From: G942493375 sp942493375
GTDB taxonomy: Bacteria > Armatimonadota > UBA5829
Direction of reading: 5' to 3'
DNA length: 64,000 bases
Assembly: GCA_942493375.1 (NCBI GenBank)
Contig: OW818698.1
Location: 2,294,001 to 2,358,000 of the forward strand
In this document: positions 61,864 to 64,000 of the stretch, piece by piece
Layout: every line of letters starts with the position of its first letter
How positions within the stretch are numbered: position 1 is the first letter of the stretch
Made by a program: the position numbers and the translations under genes
The notes under the pieces: generated by a model
What the model was told of the DNA's origin: nothing
The model's database searches: none
What the model saw: the letters and a program-made list of their open reading frames with translations, nothing else

Positions 61864-62690
61864 TGCCCTGCACTGTCTCGTGATACTACAAACACATGCT
61901 CTATCTGGTCGAAACGAACACTTGGCATGATTTTAGCGCTGGCAGTCATTGAGACCGTACTGCGGTTTACTTCCACAACTCGACCTATAGTAAAACCCTT
62001 TGGAATGACTTTGCCCATACCGGAAGTAACAACAAGATCTCCAACTTTTACGTCTGCGTCCTTGGCTAAATAGGCCATAACCAGATACTCAAATCCGTTC
62101 CCCTGCACTATCCCAGCACACCGTGAGCGTTCTACAATAGCGCCAACTTCACTGCCTGGATTGGTTAGAGAGACTATTTCGGAGGTAAACTTGTTGGTAA
62201 GGAGCACCTGACCTATCAGTCCATTATGGTTGACTACGGCAGAGGCTGTTTCTACGTTGTCATTTCTGCCTCTGTTTATGCTTGCTGTATCAAACCATGC
62301 TGATTCTTTCCGACCGATCACTTCTGCTGAGAGCATATTAAACTTGGTGTTTTGCTTAAATGCCAGTTCTTTACGAAGACTGAGATTCTCGTTTGCCTGA
62401 GCTCTGAGTTGTATGTTTTCAAGAGAAAGGTTCTTTACCCGCCGTCGCAAGGTTGCGTTTTCTTTTAGGATTCTGGATCTAGGCCGAGCGGCGCTTTTAG
62501 CTTGTTCCCCGACAACCATTAGTCCACGTGCTCCCATGCTGAAAGGCAAAGTAAGAGTTCGGACACACTCCTGAACCAGGGATGTTTTGCCGTGCCGCAT
62601 TGCATTCTTCTGAGCAAAACCCAGGCCAATACCCAGGACGATCAGAATGATCAAGGCCACTATTGGTTTATCGCGGATGTAATCAAACAT
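61860..62690 (-). CDS. mreC: Rod shape-determining protein MreC
   Basis: 276 residues. One N-terminal membrane helix (PIVALIILIVLGIGLGF), a coiled coil (ENATLRRRVKNLSLENIQLR, continued to LRKEL) and a periplasmic double beta-barrel with VVNHNGLIGQVL, SRCAGIVQGNG and DLVVTSGMGKVIPKGFTIG. MreC links MreB to PBP2/RodA in sidewall synthesis. It is separated from mreB by 77 bases that hold a long palindrome, which could modulate relative expression. Confidence 0.95.
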   Translation of the reverse strand: MFDYIRDKPIVALIILIVLGIGLGFAQKNAMRHGKTSLVQECVRTLTLPFSMGARGLMVVGEQAKSAARPRSRILKENATLRRRVKNLSLENIQLRAQANENLSLRKELAFKQNTKFNMLSAEVIGRKESAWFDTASINRGRNDNVETASAVVNHNGLIGQVLLTNKFTSEIVSLTNPGSEVGAIVERSRCAGIVQGNGFEYLVMAYLAKDADVKVGDLVVTSGMGKVIPKGFTIGRVVEVNRSTVSMTASAKIMPSVRFDQIEHVFVVSRDSAGQ

Positions 62691-62707
62691 AGTTTTTCAA
62701 GTTGAAA

Positions 62708-62761
62708 GTTGAGAGTTGAAAGTGGAAAACAAAGATTAACTTTCCACTTTCAACTCTCAAC
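62708..62761. repeat. Long perfect palindrome between mreB and mreC
   Basis: Arms of 21 bases (62708-62728 and 62741-62761), built on GAGAGTTGAAAGTGGAA, with a 12-base loop. In the minus-strand message it would fold as a stable hairpin between two cotranscribed genes. No T run follows, so it is more likely a processing site, attenuating structure or dispersed repeat than a terminator. Confidence 0.85.
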
Positions 62762-62767
62762 TATAGT

Positions 62768-63841
62768 TTATGCGCGTGGGGAGGATGAACGGTGTCTGAG
62801 TGATGAACCCAAGAGCGCCTTTTTGAGTGCCGGATTGCTTTCGGATTCTTCCAGGGCTTTAGCCGTTCCCAAAACTACGCAGCTCAACGGATCTGGAGCG
62901 ATATGCACTGGCATCTCTGTTTCAGCATTGATAAGTCTGTCCAGACCACGCAGCAGTGCTCCTCCACCTGCAAGCACTATACCTCTCTCCATAATATCAG
63001 CCGAAAGTTCAGGAGGAGTAGCCTCCAATGTAAGTCTGACTGCATCTACAATTTCCATTACCGGATCGTGTATGGCATCGCGAATTGCTTCACTGGTAAC
63101 TACTATGCTTTTTGGCAATCCTGATACAAGATCACGGCCCCGAACTTCCATCGACATCTCCGGCTCCAGCTCATATGCAGAACCTATTTCCAGTTTGACC
63201 TCTTCAGCAGTGCGGTCACCGATCAGCAGATTGAAGTGCTTACGGATATATTGAACAATAGATTCGTCAATCTCATCACCTGCGACCCTGATTGAACGGC
63301 TGCAGACTATGCCTCCCAATGAGATAACTGCAACTTCACTTGTTCCTCCGCCGATGTCAACAATCATACTTCCAGTTGGTTCACTGACAGGAAGCCCTGC
63401 CCCAATTGCTGCTGCGAATGGTTCCTCTAGCGTATATGCCTCTGCGGCCCCAGCTTTAATTGCTGCTGCCTTGACAGCTCTCCATTCAACCTCTGTGACT
63501 CCTGAAGGAATACCCACACACACAGTAGGGTGTATAAACCCATTGCTTCTAAACACTTTCTTAATAAAACCCGCCAACATCTGCTCTGTCAGGTTGAAAT
63601 CTGCTATGACTCCATCCTTGAGTGGTCGAATAGCCACAATGCTACCCGGGGTTCTTCCGAGCATACGCTTGGCTTCCTCACCCACTGCCAGCGGCTTACC
63701 AGACTCAGTGTCCAAAGCAATAACACTAGGCTCCCTGAGTAATACGCCTTTACCTTTTACATGCACAAGCGTGTTAGCTGTACCGAGATCAATACCAATT
63801 GCAGGAGAAAACCTGCTCCAAAACTTGTTCCATACACCCAT
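62768..63841 (-). CDS. mreB: Actin-like rod shape protein MreB
   Basis: 357 residues. Actin-fold nucleotide motifs are present: phosphate 1 GIDLGTANTLV (16-26), phosphate 2 MIVDIGGGTSEVAVIS, and adenosine IVLAGGGALLRGL. Typical MreB blocks RPLKDGVIADF and GIPSGVTEVEWRAV are also seen. MreB forms membrane-bound filaments directing cell-wall synthesis. The C-terminus carries an extra basic tail (SSLRHRSSSPRA). ATG start, with AAGGTGG about 14 bases upstream, longer than usual. It is the first gene of the mreBCD operon. Confidence 0.97.
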   Translation of the reverse strand: MGVWNKFWSRFSPAIGIDLGTANTLVHVKGKGVLLREPSVIALDTESGKPLAVGEEAKRMLGRTPGSIVAIRPLKDGVIADFNLTEQMLAGFIKKVFRSNGFIHPTVCVGIPSGVTEVEWRAVKAAAIKAGAAEAYTLEEPFAAAIGAGLPVSEPTGSMIVDIGGGTSEVAVISLGGIVCSRSIRVAGDEIDESIVQYIRKHFNLLIGDRTAEEVKLEIGSAYELEPEMSMEVRGRDLVSGLPKSIVVTSEAIRDAIHDPVMEIVDAVRLTLEATPPELSADIMERGIVLAGGGALLRGLDRLINAETEMPVHIAPDPLSCVVLGTAKALEESESNPALKKALLGSSLRHRSSSPRA

Positions 63842-64000
63842 AACTGTTAGCCGGAACCACCTTCCGATATATATACGGGACTACCCATTATTCATAACGC
63901 AGCCGAGATTAAATAGTATCAGACTATATTACCACATATCGCGTGAAGTTTTCGAGAAAGCGAGTTAAAAACCAGGATGAACGCATCAAAAACAAATATC
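63842..64000 (-). promoter_or_regulatory. 5' region of the mre operon
   Basis: On the minus strand the region carries TAATAT about 77 bases before mreB, preceded by a poor -35, and further A/T-rich tracts. A promoter is expected here but the elements are not clear enough to assign exactly. No gene is visible. Confidence 0.35.

Noticed and set aside
1..64000. CRISPR array, prophage or insertion sequence
   Set aside because: No regular direct repeats with spacers and no transposase, integrase or phage structural gene were found. The repeats seen are palindromic intergenic elements.

Overview
The window looks like chromosome from an uncultured, Gram-negative-type heterotrophic bacterium of mid-range GC content (judged by eye, not computed). 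Signal peptides and lipoboxes, mreBCD, cytochrome bd, SpoIIE/RsbW/STAS regulators, Gfo/Idh oxidoreductases and many DUF4838/GHL10-type glycoside hydrolases would fit Armatimonadota or a similar polysaccharide-degrading lineage. That placement is inference with low confidence. TTG and GTG starts are common. I see no rRNA, tRNA, CRISPR array, transposase or phage gene.

Layout. 1-6.3 kb (minus): an ABC-2 exporter with one ATPase, two paralogous permeases (the last cut by the window edge) and a large membrane-anchored partner protein. 6.5-9.0 kb: STAS antagonist, CPBP protease and a Gfo/Idh oxidoreductase. 9.3-12.0 kb: gyrA with a clear promoter and terminator. 12.3-13.0 kb: a hicBA toxin-antitoxin pair. 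13.2-18.6 kb: GntR/LacI-type regulator, MATE exporter and a secreted GHL10 hydrolase. 18.8-21.2 kb: cydAB. 21.2-27.3 kb: a lipoprotein hydrolase, an AraC regulator and a divergent dehydrogenase, oxidoreductase and cupin operon. 27.5-29.6 kb: small membrane proteins, one of them broken by an in-frame TGA. 29.8-53.2 kb: a large glycan-use region with secreted and cytoplasmic hydrolase-like proteins, a two-gene ABC importer of unusual architecture and an embedded vapBC pair. 53.2-57.5 kb (minus): a SpoIIE-type phosphatase, an RsbW-like kinase, a flavin-binding protein and a small protein. 57.8-61.2 kb (minus): a UshA-like phosphatase, rtcB and a CBM9-like protein. 61.3-63.9 kb (minus): mreB-mreC-mreD.

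How it fits together. Secreted enzymes with carbohydrate-binding modules would release oligosaccharides. The importer (binding protein fused to its MalF-like permease, plus a MalG-like permease with a repeat-filled loop) would carry them in. Unsecreted propeller, GH20/67-like and GH42-like proteins, Gfo/Idh enzymes and the cupin would finish breakdown in the cytoplasm. No importer ATPase is encoded here.

Most notable observations: (1) a hydrolase whose TIM barrel is interrupted by two carbohydrate-binding modules, the second in circularly permuted order; (2) a MalG-type permease with a loop of about 460 residues built in part from degenerate repeats; (3) a two-copy intergenic structured element with stem-preserving changes near 55.7 and 57.6 kb; (4) a membrane-protein gene interrupted by TGA whose frame continues for another 86 codons; (5) GyrA carrying Ala83 and Pro87 in the quinolone pocket; and (6) several palindromic intergenic repeat families.
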